Below, piece by piece: positions 1 through 10,959 of a stretch of 64,000 bases of DNA. Position numbers and translations under genes: made by a program. The stretch comes from Ulva prolifera (lineage: Eukaryota; Chlorophyta; Ulvophyceae; Ulvales; Ulvaceae). The notes beneath the pieces were generated by a model, which worked only from the letters and a program-made list of their open reading frames with translations, made no database searches and had not been told where the DNA came from. Each line of letters opens with the position of its first letter. The first letter of the stretch is position 1. Location of the stretch: positions 3,395,354 to 3,459,353 of the forward strand of contig CM041198.1 of assembly GCA_023078555.1 (NCBI GenBank). The letters are read 5' to 3'.

Positions 1-461
1 TGCAAGTGAATTAGAACCATATGGTCATGCCGTGTCGTGTTCCCATGAAAACCAGTGAGGGTTACAGGCTGCTGCATTTTAATACCATGAGATTTGCCAA
101 TGTCATGGTTGTCATTGAGCGAAGGGTGACCCTTTTCCCAATCTGCTTTGTGCTTCTGCCAAGCAGATTTGGTGATGGTTTTGAGTTCTGCGCCCTCATC
201 AAAAGCGACTTTCAACCCCTGAGGGTGATTTTGCGCGCCGGCGCGGGGGACTTGAGATGTCAAGAACCCCGTGCACTTCCGCATTCCAGCGAATGGAACT
301 TCAAAGTTGGTCGTCTTGCCCGGCACTTTTGTCCATTTCGCGCTGGAACAGAGTATCTTGGACCACCGAGCGCTGACACCGCTAGGGTCTGCGCACGTGG
401 AAATGGCAGCAGCCAACACTTTCATCGTGTCGGGAGTGGCGCCGGCATGGGCAGTCACGAC
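1..461 (-). CDS. Open frame continuing past the TGA, truncated by window edge
   Basis: Directly after the TGA at 464-462 the same frame runs without a stop to base 1 (about 150 codons; first Met at 425-423). The predicted stretch looks like folded protein: mixed hydrophobic and charged residues including SARWSKIL, KTTNFEVPFAG and KSAWQKHKADWEKG. This suggests one gene carrying a nonsense codon. Alternatives are a second gene starting at 425 or readthrough. The product is unknown and the 3' end lies outside the window. Confidence 0.4.
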
Positions 462-1126
462 TCAACGGAGTGCGGCAGCCAGGACAGCATCAACGCTTTT
501 GCGTGGGCCGTCGAGCACATGCGCATCGTCCGCTTCACGCAGCGTCTTGGCAAATTGCACAAGGAACGTCACAAGGAGCGTCACAAGTCGGTCATGCGCA
601 GCGAGCGCAGCCAGCTCTGCCAGAGAAAGGGTGACCGTAGACTGCAGAATTGCTCGGTACACACGCGTGAGCACTTTACGATCTGCCATTTCGCGACGGA
701 ACTCATCGAGGTGCGCCCGGCGCGCGGCGACCGTGTCGGAGTCCTGCTCATCACATGTCACATCACACACATCCTCGCGGCCCGCCTGCAAATTTGGCCG
801 ACGTGCCGACGGCTTCTGCGCTAGGCGGGCTGGGTGCACTTCTTTGGCACCCGCGGAAGGTACAGTGACCCCATCCTGAGATCTCTGAGCAACAGCGTCG
901 GTACTGTCGCCGTGCGAACTGCTGGCGCTAGCAGGGGAGGACGTCTTTGTGCGCTTGTTGCATCTGCCTTTGCGCCCCCCCGCCGTAGCTGCGCGGTCAT
1001 CCGCGCCAGAAGGGACAGCGGACTCCACGTCATTCGCAACAGTCGGGAGTGCCGAAGGCGCGTCCTGGACAGGCGTGGGAGCCGTGGCGTCCAGACTCTT
1101 CAACGGCACTTCAACTGGAGGCTGCG
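462..1126 (-). CDS. Hypothetical protein, exon 2, ends at in-frame TGA
   Basis: Continues the frame of the upstream exon after the 56-nt intron. It is Ala/Ser-rich, with a short basic patch (GRKGRCNKRTK) that could act as a nuclear localisation signal, then a helical charged region (ARRAHLDEFRREMADRK) and a leucine-rich tail. It reaches a TGA at 464-462, but the same frame stays open beyond it to the window edge. The stop may therefore be a nonsense mutation rather than the true terminus. Not recognised as any known family. Confidence 0.45.
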
Positions 1127-1182
1127 CTGATATGGTACAAGGTTGCTCCTTATATAATAATTAGGATCATATGAGCGTTCAC

Positions 1183-1768
1183 GGGCAGTAGGGCTGAACT
1201 CAACTGTGTTGCGGGAGCGCGTGGCAGCAGCGACCGAAGCATGGCTTGGCTTTGCTGCCGGCTCCACGCTCGCTGCCAACATCTCCCAATGGTCTTTAAG
1301 CGGCCACACGGTGGACCCAACGGCTGGGGAGCGGCCATGCTGGAGGGCATGCGAATTCACCGCTGCCACGACTGCAATGGACATGTGCGCGCTTAGAGCA
1401 TTGGTGTGGACTGACATCTGTGGATCAGATGCCATAAGCATGTCAGGGGAGAAATCTTGCTGGACCGGTTGGTTCGCTTTTGGCTGGTCCCAACACGGGC
1501 CAGGGTCGCGATCACCACGACCACCGCCACGGCCACGGCCGCGACCGCTGCCGCGCCCGGTGGGAGTGCCCCGATCTGTCGGAGCTGCACCACTCGCGGC
1601 GACAGCCGCAGACGCAGCTACCGAAGGAGCACGCCGGGGCTGTGCTGAATGTTCGGCTTGCTCACGATCAAGCATATGGCACAACGCGCGAATGGGCTCT
1701 AGATCCCCCAAGTTATACTCGTCGGATGTCTCTGTGATGCCCTGCTCAAGCAAGTGTTTGCGAGCCAC
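1183..1768 (-). CDS. Hypothetical protein, exon 1 (RG-rich)
   Basis: Start codon at 1768. The frame encodes a low-complexity protein with an alanine-rich stretch followed by a Gly-Arg repeat (GRGRGRGGGRG type), as seen in RNA-binding or nucleic-acid-associated proteins. The frame would stop at 1100. A GT donor (GTGAAC) at 1182-1177 and a CAG acceptor ending at 1127 instead define a 56-nt intron that joins it in phase to the frame at 1126-464: one leftover base meets two. A CTAAT branch-like motif lies inside the intron. No family recognised. The function is unknown, and nucleic-acid binding is only inferred from composition. Confidence 0.5.
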
Positions 1769-1799
1769 AGTATGGAAAACGCGACCGAGCGTGTCGGCG

Positions 1800-2370
1800 T
1801 GATGTGTACCCCAAAATAACGTTATGTACAGCGCTGGGCACTAGGAGAATGGTGACGTGGTGGTGAGGAAGGTGCGAGGACGGCTCGCGGAAGAGGGGCG
1901 GAGGCGTGGCGGAGCCCCCGGATCGGCGAAAGGACTGTTGGCGGAGCGTCCGGAAGGCAGCCCGGAGTGTGGGAGGAAGTTCCGCGAGCGTTCCGACCGG
2001 GTGGCTTCCAAGTGCACTCCACGTGGGTGTACCGCCGGAACGTTTTCGAAGTGGTGCCGGAACGCGCGAAGGATCCGCAATGCATCCCGAGGACTGTTTG
2101 AGGAAGAATGCTTAAAATATCGGAATGGTGACGGATCCGGGAACGTTCCGGAAGAGCCTTGCGGAAGCCGTCCGGAAGCCTGGACGAACATGATGGTTCA
2201 TGAGGGGTTACTCTCTGACCGATCGTGCCGGAGGCAGATTACATACGTGGTGAGGTCAGCGAGGCCTCCTTTACATGTGTGCCACGTGTATGTTGCCGTT
2301 GATACGGATGAGGCTTGGTATCGGTGTTTGTTCTCTCCCATTCACTCTATTGTAACATGTTCGAATGCAA
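1800..2370. other. Noncoding stretch, CCGGA-rich
   Basis: No convincing gene. The stretch 1870-2190 is rich in short CCGGAA/TTCCGG words, which opens overlapping frames on both strands, so the frames here look like composition artefacts. Confidence 0.3.
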
Positions 2371-2638
2371 GCGCTAGTGGAAGCGTCATACCGAAAGTTT
2401 AGTTGGGCGAAATGTTAAGTATGTGTGCGGAGTACTTAGCACATGACGCTTGAGATCTGGGATCACACTTGCATGGTCAGTATATGAGTCAGATACTTGA
2501 GCCATGACCTTGTTCGACCTATACAGAGAGCTGGAATGTGTCTTCTCATTCGCGGGCTGGTGACTGCCACGTGTCACCCCGTGCGTGCATTCGCATGTGC
2601 ACCTGCCTTGTGCGCTACGAAGCACTTTCACAACATAA
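2368..2638 (-). repeat. Interspersed ~250-bp repeat, copy 1
   Basis: Reverse-complement match to 49823-50100. Shared landmarks are TTGTGAAAGTGC at one end, GTGACACGTGGCAGTCACCAG in the middle, and CGCCCAACTAAACTT followed by GGTATGACGCTTCCAC at the other end. Homology runs on into bases that in the other copy are gypsy protease-proximal sequence. Copy 1 may therefore be the repeat plus a sliver of the same gypsy element. No coding capacity. Confidence 0.6.
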
Positions 2639-2735
2639 CAGGTGTACCACGTTTTCGACAGAGAATCGCGATTGGCGCACACCACATGACATACGGTCCG
2701 GCGGGAAAGGCAGTTTTGCGTGCATTTATGCACAT

Positions 2736-2772
2736 ATAATATATATGTATATATATTTATATATATATACAA
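2736..2772. repeat. AT dinucleotide microsatellite
   Basis: Run of alternating A/T (atatatgtatatatatttatatatatata) just after the 250-bp repeat. The next 500 bases (2780-3260) show no gene that I can support. Confidence 0.7.
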
Positions 2773-3261
2773 GCAGCATGTACACCGTGGTTCCGGAACA
2801 AGACAACTTTGTTGATGTGTTCACACGAGTTCGTAGTCAGGTGGTCATGGCTTGCATAGGCAATCATAGACTATCATAGACATTGCTTACATTGAGATCT
2901 CGTCACCTTGCGACCTCTGCATGTCCATACGGAACGACATTACTACTATGACAGGTAGTGCCACCTCGACATGTCATATACTCCACTCATACACTCAGTC
3001 ACGAGCACCGCCTGTGTTCAGCGACAGTTTCTTCTGAGCCCACGTTGGTATACAACTGATTGACAGACTTCTTCCGGGTCATCTTCAACCTGAGTCTTCA
3101 CCCCACTCACGTCAGCATCTCGATCAAGGTCTGCTGAAGGGCCCGGCTCTCCTCCTGCACGCCCCGCCGCTGTATCATACCGCTGACACTACACACATAT
3201 TGCATGCACATCCGTCGTTGGTCCAAATCGTTGAGATTCACGGTGGCATACCGTGTTCTGT

Positions 3262-3480
3262 TTAATGGATTCTTCGAGTTGCTGTACCTGCTGACCCTTC
3301 CGGCCGCGGGCGGCGCCGGATGCCAGCTTCGCTAATTCGTCCTGAGACTTGGCTATTTTTTCATTGAGAACCTTGCATGCAATCGTGAGAGACTCTCTGT
3401 CGGCGTCTGCCTGGCGCTTCTCCAGAGCCGGATGCGTATCCTTCTTCTTTGCCTTCTGCGGAACAACGTTGCTGTCGCAC
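3262..3480 (-). CDS. Family X protein copy 1, C-terminal coiled-coil exon
   Basis: Reading the minus strand gives a charged helical segment (LEKRQADADRESLTIACK, then a K/Q/E-rich tail). It corresponds to a similar helical segment at 31636-31810 (LDAIARRKAKADKKADEEAR). Heptad-like spacing suggests a coiled coil. The exact end is uncertain. Confidence 0.4.
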
Positions 3481-3592
3481 GTTCTGAAACAACATGACCA
3501 ACATGCATACGATATTGATGCACATCAGCAAGCGCACTGCATCATCATGAACGCGCGTACATGAGCTTGGGCTTATGCAAGTACAGTTTATG

Positions 3593-3930
3593 TCAACCCT
3601 GTGGAGGTATGTACAGATCAAGGCGTACCGGTTCATCCTCTTGTATGTCCATGTCTGCTGTGTCGCTTTTACGAGTCTTGGGCTGGGGCATCTCGTTGTC
3701 CGCAACTTCCGGGGCGGCTGCCATTGTGTGGGGTAGAACCTCAAGTTCATGGTTGTCGCTGTCGGTAGGAGTTGAATCCTTCCGTGTTCGGGTGAGGATC
3801 GGAGGTGAAGGTGGGAGATCGGCGATTGACCTGTCGCAGCCTCTCTTGCGGGCGCGTCTCCCGCCGTTGCTGGTCTGGGCCTGCGTAGCAAGGCACGTCG
3901 CGATTCTGTGTCGGCGCAACTTCCACGACT
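3593..3930 (-). CDS. Family X protein copy 1, exon 4 (disordered, acidic)
   Basis: Frame with an ADLPPSPP-L-R-R motif followed by an acidic Ser/Pro-rich stretch. It matches the DDLPSPPRALARR segment and acidic tail at 31340-31540. Likely a disordered linker. Borders are inferred from the alignment of the two copies. Confidence 0.4.
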
Positions 3931-3940
3931 GACATCACAT

Positions 3941-4260
3941 TCATGTCCCTGCCTCATGTACAGCATGGCCGCGAACACGTATCCGGCCACCCTTTTGGCT
4001 CTTCCGGTGGGTGGGATGCAACGGAGATTCCGCTGTCAATTCCCTTTTTAGCTTGCCCTGGATGAACCTCCTAAAGGGCTCGTTGTCAGCCACGTACAGT
4101 CCGTCTTCTCGTGCCCACTGCGCGGCCGACTTCATCGTGCCCTCGCCGTAAGCAATCCTGGTTCCGACTCTGGACAGCTGCATGGATAGGTGATGTGTCA
4201 GTGGCTTGCGCTTGTCACGCGCACTAGTATGCTGTTGCCTAATGTATTCGTTGTGCAGTA
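3941..4260 (-). CDS. Family X protein copy 1, exon 3
   Basis: Encodes LLHNEYIRQQ... followed by an AxQWAREDGLYVADNEPF segment. The latter aligns with the AWAMEDGVYVCEN segment at 31000-31200 of copy 2, as does the basic tail (HRKSQKGGRI versus KRPRKSGKVL). Exon borders are approximate. No catalytic motif recognised. Confidence 0.5.
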
Positions 4261-4312
4261 GCACAACGTCCACATCAGATGGGTCTGCAGGGGTCAGTGA
4301 GGCGCGGCGCAC

Positions 4313-4495
4313 GAGAATGGTTGGTGGGCCACATCCATTCGGGCAATCATGCATGTCACGAGCCACGCGCCTCGGAATGGTTGTTGGGCCACCAACCATT
4401 CGGGCAGTCATGCATGGCATGATCCACGGGCCCCGGAATGGTTGGTGGCCCACCAACCATCCGAGCAATCATGCATGTCACGATCCGGGAGAAGG
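4313..4495. repeat. 60-bp tandem repeat, 3 units, with palindromic core
   Basis: Three units of exactly 60 bp, starting near 4318, 4378 and 4438. Each carries GGTTGGTGGGCCACCAACC-like dyads, CCATTCGGGCA and TCATGCATG. The array sits in the intron just upstream of exon 3 of family X copy 1. The corresponding intron of copy 2 also carries a tandem palindromic array (30845-30980). Confidence 0.75.
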
Positions 4496-4725
4496 AAGCA
4501 CGCGCCTGCTCTTCCTCTACGTCCTTCACTGCCGAGCTCACTTTTGGGTCCTTGCGGGCTCGCTCGCTCCGCCGCATCTTTTTGTTGTGATCAAAAGCAC
4601 GTTAAGCGAAGCCGCTGCAGGCTGTGCGTGTATGCTAATACGAACACAGGCTGACCACTGCTTATGGCCGAAACATGAGCTTGAAAGTTGTGCTGTCGTC
4701 TGCTCAAGAGGGAACGCACTTGTAC

Positions 4726-4811
4726 TTCAGGTCCTTCATCATCTTAGTCTGTCCGATAAACGCTTCTGCTATGTTCCTCGCAGCCGTGTACGCCGTCCCC
4801 TCTTTGCCCAG
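4726..4811 (-). CDS. Family X protein copy 1, exon 2
   Basis: Short exon behind a good acceptor: a CTGAT-type branch site followed by GCAG at 4815-4812. It encodes a GK-G-AY-AARNI--AF motif that is also present at 30514-30610 in copy 2, also directly after a CAG acceptor. The donor is probably GTACAAG at 4725. The motif is conserved between copies although the flanking introns are not, which supports splicing. Confidence 0.5.
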
Positions 4812-5029
4812 CTGCATCAGTCAATCAAATCAGGTCATCATCGATGTACTGTTGTGGACATAGCCTCCCGCGGCGCACAGTCCGCGGCGTCCACTTCCAG
4901 CACGAAAAAAACAACTGGGTAAATCACACAACAGGCTCAGCCATACATCACAACACGAATTCATCCCAATCTACCTTAATCTTTACACTACCGTAAGGCT
5001 ACCGCCCCAGCAAGTCAGCCCGGCGATAC

Positions 5030-5637
5030 AGATTCATGTTGTTAGCAGGCTTGCGCAAGCGTACCCCCGCTGCTGCCGCTGCGATCGCACCAACGTGTTG
5101 ATGCATCAGCATACTACCTTTGTACATTCGCAGCTTTGGGTCGCCGTTGTCCTTCAGCAGCGCCTGCATGAGCGGAGACGCCTTGTCCGCGTCCCTCATC
5201 TGGCCCAGGATCGCCGACAACTTGTCAGTCCACATTAGCACTCCCGATTGTAGTACCTCCCACACTCGATCGCTGTCGCCCGTCGCAGCGGTAGCAGTGG
5301 AGGCCGCTTTGCGTGCCGACGCCCCTGGAGCGGAGCCTCGATTCTTCCGGAGATTTGTGGGCTGCACCAGCACCGGGGGCTCGATGCCGCCAGCGATCTT
5401 CCCTTTCCGGAAGTAGAAATTAATACATCTCTTGAGGGACTCCACGTTGTCGACGTCCAAGGTGGCCTCCTCGTCGTTGGCCGACGCCAGTGTCATGCCG
5501 TCCGACCCCCCTCCCCTTCGCCCGACACTCCTCGCTAGCACATCTAGCATCCCATTCTCTAAATCGTCGTCCGCAGTGTCTTTGTCGATCACGATCGCGG
5601 CATGTCGCTTGAAGTGGAATTGAAGGTCGTCCGGCAT
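5030..5637 (-). CDS. Family X protein copy 1, exon 1
   Basis: ATG at 5637 (MPDDLQFHF...). It matches exon 1 of the copy at 29772 along its length. Shared features are an acidic run then GMLDVL, a DG-TLAS motif, a K-C-FxF-KG-IAG motif, an A/T-rich TATAA-G linker, a GVLMWT motif, and AAAGVR...NN at the end. Conservation of the protein rather than only the DNA suggests a real gene. A donor GTATCG follows at 5029. The frame upstream of this ATG has no counterpart in the other copy, so the internal ATG was chosen. No known domain recognised. Confidence 0.6.
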
Positions 5638-5849
5638 CGTGTTGACTAGTCGGGTAGCACAGGGAGCTGGGCACCCTAGCGAGCGTACAGAAACGACAGG
5701 AGAGAGAGACAGGGGTAACAATGTAGCACAGATGGAATGACTGGAACAGAAGCGCCCCATCGACCAAAGGTAATTGTGTCGATCACAGCAAAACACTTGG
5801 AATATATGTGCCCAGGCCCATCCCTGCTTTGTGCTGTCCACGCTACTGA

Positions 5850-7180
5850 TACCTCTGTGGAACTGTGGAATCGCGCTGCTCGTTGATCTCTGTACGGATC
5901 AGGGTGCAGCATCCCGCAAGATCTGGCGACCTTCTGCGGGCATTGGGAATTGGTATGTATCATCCTTTGTCAATCCAGTACAGCATGATGGTGCTGCATG
6001 GAGACACAGACGTAGACTGGCTGGCATGGTCATTGACGCTGCACCCCTGGCGTGCTCAAGCGCCGTCCAGGGGTATTCATGCGACGCATGCATGATGGGG
6101 CACGCACTGCGCTGGCACTTCGCACTGCCAAAATGCTAAGGCATAAGGTGGCATGACACATGGGATAGGTATGTGAGATTATACATGCTGAGGAATGCTG
6201 GTGGCACTTTATGGGCATGTGGAATTATGCACATGTAGCTGTGTGCATGCAGCTCATGTGCACAGCTCTGACGTGGTACAGGCTTGAACTCTGAGGTGCT
6301 CTTTGGGATACTTTTGGCTGACTCATTTTAGCAGGGTACTAGCCTGAGATACAAACACATGTATCCACAATCGGTGCCTGCACATCTGGAATAGGTGTGC
6401 TTCTAAGCAGACAGATTTGGCCATTACAACACCTCCCCCCACACACAGGAGCGGAGCAGGGCAAACAAGAGTATGCTCTGCAAGCTCATGACAAGTCTGG
6501 AAGCTCAGGTAAGCAGATAAATGGAGATATTAAATTGACTTGAATGGTAGGGTACATCATAAGACCGGGCCATTGTGGTATTTACAGAGAAGGGTCTACT
6601 CATTTGGAATACGGATGAGTGACCTTGTTGGAAATAAGGCTAGTTCTAGAGCTGGCTGGGGAACTCATCGCAGAGATCATGGAAGTACTCTGGCAACAAT
6701 TGTCGACCTGAGTAGCGGTTTATCATTTCACTCATGGCCTCATCTAGGTCTAGGACTGCATCATGCAGCCTGCGAGTAACTCTTCTGACATGGCAGAGGT
6801 CAGTGAGGTACTGCGAGTGGTACGTAGTCTCCAAGCGCTGGCATTGTAGTGGCATCTAGCATCAACTGGCGGACGATCTGGAGAAAGCGTCGACGCTGGT
6901 CGAGGGAATGGGATGTCGGATCTTGTGGGATCTCAAGGACTGGCAAGTTTCTTACTGCACACATAGGTGGGTTCAAGGATGATGGAATTGGGTCTGTCGG
7001 GTTTTATGGAAGTCACATGATGGAAAAACAGGTTGGTGCCCCGCGACATGCAACCTGGCGGATCAGATTTAGGCAGGGATTGGCCTTGCTCCCGGGAGCC
7101 CCCTCCTCACATCACCTATGGCTTGGAAATCCCCGGCCTCACAGAGGCAGTCTGCTTACATTCAGGCGTCCCCTTCAGCA
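5850..7180. other. No supported gene
   Basis: Nothing coding that I can support. On the minus strand this stretch lies downstream of the gypsy chromodomain and upstream of family X copy 1, so part of it may be the 3' untranslated region or LTR of the gypsy element. No TG...CA LTR pair was identified. Confidence 0.3.
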
Positions 7181-7920
7181 TCACAGCGGGGGGACAGCAT
7201 TAGCGCACATTCGCTTTGCGGACTCAATCCGCATCCTACCACAACAACTGCAGTAGGTGACCCTGGAAAGTGCTGCCTTATGGGATTCGCTCAACCGAGA
7301 ACTACGTCTACGCAGTTTGCGTTTGGGATCGTCGATGTTGCTGCCACCCGCGGGCACCTTCCCCCCAGCGACGGGACGCCTGGTGGATTCAGCCTTGGCT
7401 GCTATGTGGCACAGTTGTAGCCGCGCTTCACGCGGTAACTCATAAATCATGTGCGCTCTCTGAGTACTGGAGGCATTGTGGAACAGATAATCGGCAACTT
7501 TCTCCAGGCATCCGGACAACTCATCAACTGGTAACCAAGAGTCATGAGATGCATCGTAGCCAACCCAGCGCACCCGGTAGTGAGGGCACGCGATGGAGAT
7601 GTCGTCTTCGCGATGCCGCGACTGCATGTAATTGACTACACATTCAACTTCATAAGTGGTCGTGTCCACAGTGGCCGATGATTTGGAAGCTTCAGGGCTG
7701 GTGGCGCATGCAGCATCGAAGGACTCATTGTAAGGTTTCAGCACAGAGAAGTGAAAGACATCATGTAGACCTAGGCTCTGCAGCGTGGTCAGCAATGATA
7801 TACGGGCAGCGGCCCGGCCCACTACTTCCAGAATTTTACAGGGACCCAACTAGCGCGGAGTAAACTTCTTTCGGAGAGATGGATGATGCAGAGCAACCTT
7901 ACGTATAGATAGTAGGACCA
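7181..7920 (-). pseudogene. Ty3/gypsy chromovirus integrase C-terminus with chromodomain
   Basis: Minus-strand remnant. The first part (7920-7740) has the integrase C-terminal signature VLLSIRKVAL...GPCKILEVVG...VFHFSVLKPY. It is followed by a chromodomain (YEVECVVNYM ... HYRVRWVGYDASHDSWLPVDEL ... VADYLF), which chromoviruses use to target chromatin during integration. A TAG stop interrupts the join near 7852, and the upstream pol is absent because a TIR element starts at 7921. The tail to 7181 is basic and includes CSCC. The remnant is non-functional. Confidence 0.8.
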
Positions 7921-9510
7921 AGGGGGTCATGCACTCCCGCTACATGGTGGGACCCCGGTGGGCGCGCAAAATCCACCGCGAATTTGACACATTGGGGAAG
8001 GTTTCCACTTTTGTCTCAGTTGATTGGGCAATCGTAGTGTACGATCTCGGCGTTGGGGAGCCTCCCCAACAGAAGCAGCCCTTTTGGCGGAAAAGCCCGA
8101 TTCTCCCCAAAGCCGTTCAGATGCCCCCCAACGCTACGGCAACATGCCCAATGCACGCAAGACATCAAGAATAAGACCCAACACATCTCATGTTGTTCTC
8201 CTTGCGTATGGTAGCTGTCTGTGATTTCGCGAGGACTCGACGGTGATTGGCGGTACTGCACAATTGGGCCCATGGCTGCGCGAACACAGTCCGGTCGTTC
8301 TTGCGAGACGGTATCGACGACGTGTCTGGCGCATATTACATTAATCGAAAGCCTTTGACGGTGATACAGCTCCAAGAAGTTATGGAGGTCGTGGTGGCTC
8401 GCCACTGCCAAACAGCAATCTGCTGCTTCGCCAGAGCTCCTCGCTCAAAGTGAGGTTGAAATAGGGGGTGATGATGATGAGTGCGGGGATGCTGAACGTG
8501 TGCATGTCAGCGGCTCCTCTATCATCATGAGGTCAGTCAAAGTGGATTGGCAACGGTGTCGGTTGCTCGAGCCACAGCTAGTATGAGATACCATATTATA
8601 ATACTAGCCCCTATAGGGGCTCTTGTTCTATAGCATTAACATGTATGCGTATCGAATACGCTGGCAGTACTGTCCTCTTGTGAAAGTACCGCGTGCCCAC
8701 TAATAGACATGGATCAAGAGTTTATGACACTTCACCGCCAGGCCTGTTCACATGATAATGAACTTTTTCAAGTGATCGGTAGGGCACTTCGGAGAGGTGC
8801 GGGGTCCCGTCAGCATTTCGGTTGAAAGTATGACAGCACGAGGTATCCAGCTGCCTCCAGATCATTGCTCTCCTATGCAACATCCTCCTGGACAATGCAA
8901 TGAAATGTTATTGAGCAAGCCAACAGGCTTAATTAACATGAACGTTCCTCCTTGCTAAGCCAACGAGAGGCAGCGCTGGGTGCCTGCAACAAGCAGTTGT
9001 GCAGACCTACACCAAATCGGTGAACCACAGACAACAAGCACCTCAAGCTGTGTTATCACCGATGTAAATAAACACACCAGCACTTGATTTTATTAATACA
9101 CAGTCGCGTGGGCTCGTACAGCACAACTCAGGTCTACATGGGCCTGGTGTGTCATTCTCAGATGATAACACGTCCATATGACCACACCTGGACGCCCCAC
9201 TAAGAGGCGCGACCATCTACATGACACAAAACATCATGATAAGCGTTGTGGAGGCAGTTTGGGGAGAATTGGGCAAGCCGGCGAGGCGTTGGGCAGCTTT
9301 GGGGAGCAGCGCCCGCGAAAAGCGATTCTCCCCAACGAAACAGCCCTATTTGGCGAATTAGGGCCATTATCCCCAACAAACTAAAGTGAAACACTACGAT
9401 TGCCCAATCGACTGAGACAATAGTGGAAACCTTCCCCAATGTGTCAAATTTGCGGTGGATTTTGCTCGCCCACCGGGGTCCCACCATGTAGCGGGAGTGC
9501 ATGACCCCCT
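7921..9510. mobile_element. Non-autonomous TIR DNA transposon H1 (1.59 kb)
   Basis: Ends are inverted copies about 120 bp long beginning AGGGGGTCATGCACTCCCGC. The same TIR family bounds 53708-55130, where an 8-bp TSD is present. Subterminal regions carry repeated TTGGGGA words (CCCCAA on the other strand), likely transposase-binding repeats. There is no transposase ORF; the interior (8200-9200) shows no gene. The flanks of this copy show no matching TSD (TAGGACCA versus GTGCCTGG), so one flank may have been rearranged. TIR style and the 8-bp TSD of the sister copy point to the hAT superfamily. Confidence 0.75.
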
Positions 9511-10130
9511 GTGCCTGGTCCCAGCAAGCGCTCGGTATAAATACCGGGGTGTGTGGCCCAGGTCAATCCCCCTGTCAAAGCTGGCCTCGCCGAATCGTGC
9601 CGCATAACTGCCACACTGATCCCAGATCCCCATCAGCGCGGGAGATCTTAAATTGTGGCTAACAGAGCCTGAGATGAGTGTAAGCAAGGCTGCGCACGTA
9701 ATTCGTGGGCAGCTCTGAGTGGCTGTACAGATACTATCGTGCATGCCAACCCTGGAGCCCGCCGGGCGGACCCTGTGTAACGGCGGTAATGCACACAATA
9801 AGACGTAATATGTGCAGTAACGATTCGGCTAGCCGCATAAAGCCATAATAAGCCTATGACGGGACACATTGTGCCGGGAGAAGGCTGTATACACAGGCTG
9901 TGTATACACAGTGCTGATGCCATGTGCACGTAAGGCTGGTGGACGCGTGCAGTCACACGTGGCGAGTGCAGGCACGTCAGTCCACTGAGCGTACGTGTGA
10001 TCACACTGTGTACAACTCGATCGGTAATTCAAAAGCTATGCGTGTGCGACCGTCCACATGGCTGTACAAGGCGCTACGCATATAAGAAGAAGTGTTAATT
10101 GTGCCAGCGTGCGCTAGCGTGAGAGATATC
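9511..10130. other. No supported gene
   Basis: Spacer between the H1 element and a copia fragment. A TATAAATA box-like word lies at about 9536, but nothing downstream makes a convincing transcript. Confidence 0.3.
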
Positions 10131-10132
10131 TC

Positions 10133-10948
10133 ACAACACCGGGCCAGGGCATGTGCCACATAGCTCAGGTCAGGTCGTGTCACTCCTGCAATATACTGGA
10201 TGCTCCCTACAGCACTCATGAACCTGGAATGCTCAGCAGCACTGGCTTGCTCCAGGTCAGGATGCTTTTTCACACTCCTTAGTTGTTGCCGCAGCACTAA
10301 TGGAGTGGGAGATTTACGACAGTCAGACATGCTGTACTTATCCAGCAGGTTCTGGATTTTGGTACGTTGTGTCATTGTGATTGTTTTGGCCTTAGGATCA
10401 CGCGTGATCCCAGTGCCAAGTGCCCAAGACAGGTCACCTAGATCTCTGCCTTCAAATTTCGTGAGAATGACACTGATGATTTCCTGCAGCCCCGCAGAGC
10501 AACTGAAAATAAATAAATCATCCACCCACAGAAAAATAAAGCATCGACTGGTTGTTCTGACATACAGTCCAGGATCACTTTGTGCGCACACAAATCGCAG
10601 TTCAGCCAAGACCTTAACTAAAGCTTTTTTTTCACTCGCGAGCGGCTTGCTTCAGGCCATACAGAGTCTTATGCAATTTCCATACACGTGCTGTCCCGTC
10701 TGTGAAGTACGGGGGCTGTTCAACGAAAACCTCTTCCTCCAGGTCACCGTTCAGAAAAGCACACTGTATGTCTATATGCCAAATCTCCAAATCCTCCTTA
10801 GCAGCAATAGACAGCAACACACGCACTGTCGCGTAACTACCGACAGGGGACCAAGTCTCCAAGAAATCAACTCCTTCTACCTGAGAAAAACCACGAGCTA
10901 CATATCGTGCCTTATAACGCTGAATCTCGCCAGCAGGCTGTCCTCCGG
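10133..10948 (-). pseudogene. Copia family A reverse transcriptase fragment
   Basis: Minus-strand copy of the RT of the element at 18.6-19.4 kb, split into two frames near 10620. The first part holds the YKARYVARGF and IQCAFLNG motifs and ends LYGLKQAARE. The second holds FIFLWVDDLFIF (catalytic DD) and the WALGT and PLV-RQQLRS segments. The fragment starts at GEIQRY and ends at the ALAR position; integrase, RNase H and LTRs are absent. It appears embedded in a different, gene-like sequence on the same strand. Confidence 0.85.
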
Positions 10949-10959
10949 GAGAGCGGCGA

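Noticed and set aside
4313-4495. CRISPR-like array
   Set aside because: Units are contiguous 60-bp tandem copies without unique spacers, in a eukaryotic intron.
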